Source: Varroa destructor
Taxonomy: Eukaryota; Arthropoda; Arachnida; Mesostigmata; Varroidae
Length of the DNA: 64,000 nucleotides
Reading direction: 5' to 3'
NCBI RefSeq assembly: GCF_002443255.2
Contig: NW_019211455.1
Coordinates: 28,284,239 to 28,348,238, forward strand
In this document: one piece after another, positions 60,830 through 64,000 of the stretch
How the letters are laid out: each line of letters starts with the position of its first letter
Position numbering within the stretch: the stretch's first letter is position 1
Position numbers and translations under genes: made by a program
The notes under the pieces: generated by a model
Databases searched by the model: none
What the model saw: the letters and a program-made list of their open reading frames with translations, nothing else
What the model was told of the DNA's origin: nothing

Positions 60830-63800
60830 CCCTTGTTTTTCCAAAACAGCTAACCCTGTAAGATTTGCAGACGAAAATAGACGGCGATGGGCACCAATCC
60901 CCTCTAGGCCCGCTGCTTCTCACTTCGGCTCTTTCTATGTAGATTAACTTAGTCATGTTAAATTATAAGACATGAAGTGACAGACAAACAAACTCACGTA
61001 TTGTCGATGGACAGTAAATATTACCCCATTCGCTGACTTGGTTGAAAGCCAACTAAAATGTCAGAGCGCACCAATTGCTATTTACCATAACTGTGCTAAT
61101 TTGAAAAACCTTTGATAATTATAGAAGCGTGTGAGTCGTCATTTCCATGCTGTCCCTGTTTTGCCTTCAAACTGTTCTGCCTCGAACCGTATAAGGCCAT
61201 ATTCTTCAATGCCCTTATCCATGCAAGAGATCCGCTTTTTTGGTACTTTAGGTTGATGAATGGAGGGCGCCTGTTCTTTTTTCACTTCTCTGATCGACAC
61301 ATACTAAAGTACTTAAACAGAAGTATGTTGCTGTTGCCAGTTGCCTGTCTGCTATTATGTGTACAGCCCTATCCGACCGAGTGTGCTCGTCCTTGCAAGC
61401 TTTGTTTCCACGAAATACTTACCCAGACTGCTGTTGCTGTCATTGGTTCTGATGCGACTGATGCATCTTCGGGTTCGTCGCTTTTGGATTTACCCCACTA
61501 AGGCCGCAACAACTAAGTGGCATCCTGTGGGGTCAAAAAATGAGGTTCGACCAATGGCTGAAGATTGGGCAGAGGGAACAAAGAGGGCATGTGTTCACCC
61601 AATTCGTTCTTTTACTAGCAGCGAATGAAATGAGGTGACGCTGGTGCATGCAGCGTGCAGCAGGTGTCTGCTTATCCGTATGCTCTTATTCTTTTTTCTC
61701 GTTTCATTTTGTTATTGCCGTGATGGCCACTTTCATGTCATTCAGAGGCTCTTCCCGCTGCTACCGAATGTCTAACTCTGTTGAGATGCCTTTCCTCGTA
61801 TTTTCTGAAGAGTTTTCTTGGATAAACTGGACGATACTGTAAGGAGAGAACTACTAACTTAGAGTGAACGCGAAACAAGAAGAAGGTAGGCCAGTTAGGG
61901 CAGGGAATGGGGAGTACAAACTCCCACTTCGCCAATCGTAATTGGCAGTCACGACTTCTTGAAACCAATTCTCATAGTCTATGGATAACGCTTAATACCG
62001 TCCGCTACGAAAGCACTGAATAGTCTTTGGGATGTGTATCCCGAACGTATTCGGATATTTGGCACGCATCCAAGGAATGAAACTTCCAGGAAGTGCCTGT
62101 GTGGAAGACCAAAACTCTTCAGTGGTAAAGTGGATCCTATGAAAGTGCCCGCAACACCCAAGTAAGGAGGGCCGATTGGATGGGTGGCTATGTATATGTT
62201 GATTTACCCAGCTTAACGAAAAACATAACAATAAGCTAGCTGGTTTTACTACAAAATATCATCCCGGAGGCAGTCTGGTTATGCAAGAAGTGCAACAGAT
62301 ATGCAAATAGTATCTTCGTTTCGAATTCGTTCAATCTTGCACCAGCAAGTTAATCTGTCACATGCAGACCAAGCGTAACGAAAAGTTAGATTCTGACTCA
62401 GTTCAATAAAAAAGCATATTTTTTTAAATTGTAAGCGACAAGGAGCCTCTAAGGACGTTCCTGATTGAATAAGCGACCGATTAATTCCGCACTAGCGGTA
62501 TTGTTGAGTCCAGCGTATGTTCATCGGTGTCCGTATGTTTGGCCCGTGAAAAATCTTCTACAGAGTAACGAAGCAATTATCTTCCTCGCAAGAACTTCCG
62601 CTTACGGCACCTATCTAGTTTTAAAATGCCCTTAAATGAACTCAGGGATCGTAGAGCGTGAAGCACACAGGTCGTCAGTACGCGGATGCTGAGACGCGAT
62701 TTGCTAATCTCTATATGGTTTTCGTTGCCTATTGAGTAGAAGGGCAGTCTCCATTCATAAGTTCTCGCGACTGCGGCGGAAAATGAAGTGGAATTTGTGC
62801 AAATTGCCAACAATCGCTCCTCTGCCGCTCCTCCATTTCTATGACGACCAATGCTGACGAGTGCTAACTGTCGCCAGGCGTACGAAATAGTGAATTTATA
62901 TCAAAGCGTTGGCGTGCGGAAACAGTGCACCAAAAGTGAGAACCGGAAAAGGACTTCCCTTTCCTTACCGCCCTCTTCCAGCTGACCATAAGGAGCGTGG
63001 GAAACTGATGAAAGCGTACCTGTAACGGGAATTGGGGAATGAAACGGAAATCGCGTAAGCAAGCCCCACACTTCATAGGCTGTGAGGAGACAGAAGGCGA
63101 ATGGTCAGAGTTCTCAGTCGACAACACTTAAAAACACAGTAGATGGCATAGAAGAAGAGCGGGGAATGAGCGTAAGCAAACGGACAGTCTCCGTTAAATC
63201 AAAAGGAGCAAAAGGAGCTCCGAAGCAAATGCCAGCGAAGAATACGCAGGCAACAGGAACACAAACAGTCGCGGTGAATTGCAGTGGAAGCGGCTATAGT
63301 AGAGGTATGTGCGACATAAGAATCGTTGCTACCAGCGCCACGTCCTGCAAGCACTCTGACAGCAGGCAAAGAAGAACTGGGAATCGGTGGAGGACAAAGA
63401 AGACCAGCAAAAAGGAAAAGGACAAGAAACTGCGGAGAGCGGGGTAATCTCCTGGCGCTAATTGCAGCTTATGTTTCTATCGCCATCACCTATATCGACG
63501 CGGTAGCGACGACGGCTGCTTCACGCGCTCACTATCAGCCTGCTGCTTGGTAAATCGGTAGGAAGGTGTTCGCAACTATCTACAAAGCTTGTTTTCGTCC
63601 TATCTTACAGGATCATTGGGACTGGTTGCCTTCGTTGAGCCTGATTTGCCGACGCTTTTACCACAGCTTGTTCCACCCATGCCTTCACCTCAAATGGGGC
63701 GCAGTTGCAGAAGCTGGCCTGCAAGACGACCCAAGGGTCAAAATAGCCCTCGCCGCTACTCTGAATTTCGGTTCGTCAGACCTCTACGTTTACTGACTAG

Positions 63801-64000
63801 CCAATCGATCGACAAACGGAGCTGCAAACCATAGAACTAATCGCTGTTTTTTTTTCTGGGCGAACATTGCCAATTACTTCCTTAAGTGAAAATCCAATCT
63901 CTTTGCTCCCCTACAACACAAAACACTACGCCACACTATGCCATCGTCCCTTTCCAATCTACCAATGCATGCACCTTTGTGAGCCTATAAAGTGAAGTTG
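60828..64000. other. Stretch with no recognised gene
   Basis: A 129-codon + strand frame at 61112-61501 has a hydrophobic, Cys-rich middle (SMLLLPVACLLLCVQPYPTE) that resembles a signal peptide but no known product. A Lys/Ser/Thr-rich + strand frame runs 63082-63447; its first ATG is at 63166. 63.0-63.6 kb is GC-richer. Nothing can be named. Confidence 0.45.

Noticed and set aside
60556..60956. Cys-Val repeat frames across the AC tract
   Set aside because: Translation of a dinucleotide repeat with unrelated flanks; no evidence of coding.
1..64000. Bacterial-style operons, CRISPR arrays, phage or toxin-antitoxin systems
   Set aside because: No long co-directional genes, no ribosome-binding-site pattern, no regularly spaced repeats; the window is eukaryotic non-coding DNA.

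Overview
This window looks like eukaryotic, most likely arthropod, nuclear DNA that is almost entirely non-coding (introns or intergenic sequence). The signs are interspersed AT-rich and triplet-rich stretches, many microsatellites (CA, CT, TA, GAA/TTC, CAG/CTG), no compact gene array on either strand, no tRNA or rRNA gene, no CRISPR, and fossil mariner transposons. CpG steps are common throughout, as expected where there is little CpG methylation. A mite-like genome would fit, but the sequence does not prove it. I recognise no host gene with confidence. The many 60-190 codon open frames overlap one another on both strands, cluster where base composition lowers stop frequency or where a repeat is translated, and resemble no family I know.

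The best-supported content is two dead mariner-family (DD34D) transposons. Element A lies on the + strand at about 34.1-35.3 kb. It keeps an N-terminal helix-turn-helix block, a HELT-type block, the third catalytic Asp and a C-terminal MPERW block. Its second catalytic position is now Leu, yet still sits exactly 34 codons before the third Asp in the same frame. Element B lies on the - strand at about 52.7-53.9 kb. It can be read nearly end to end as shifted, stop-ridden blocks: two helix-turn-helix regions, all three catalytic Asp positions (the last two 33 codons apart) and the C-terminus. The two are unlike each other and appear to come from different mariner groups.

Layout. 1-1.3 kb ends in a 29-triplet CAG/CAA tract inside an open frame. 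1.3-8.5 kb is unremarkable apart from a TG tract, a 28-bp near-perfect hairpin at 5.8 kb and a G14 run. 8.5-9.3, 11.6-13.5, 16.0-16.7, 29.1-30.3, 31.8-33.1, 48.3-49.0, 50.6-51.3, 55.5-56.1, 59.6-60.4 and 63.0-63.6 kb are richer in GC and short triplets; these are the places where exons, UTRs or regulatory DNA would be most plausible, but none is demonstrated. The intervening stretches are AT-rich with microsatellites. I found no previously undescribed multi-gene system. The items most worth a second look are the mariner relics, the hairpin, the polyglutamine frame and a few open frames with exon-like features.
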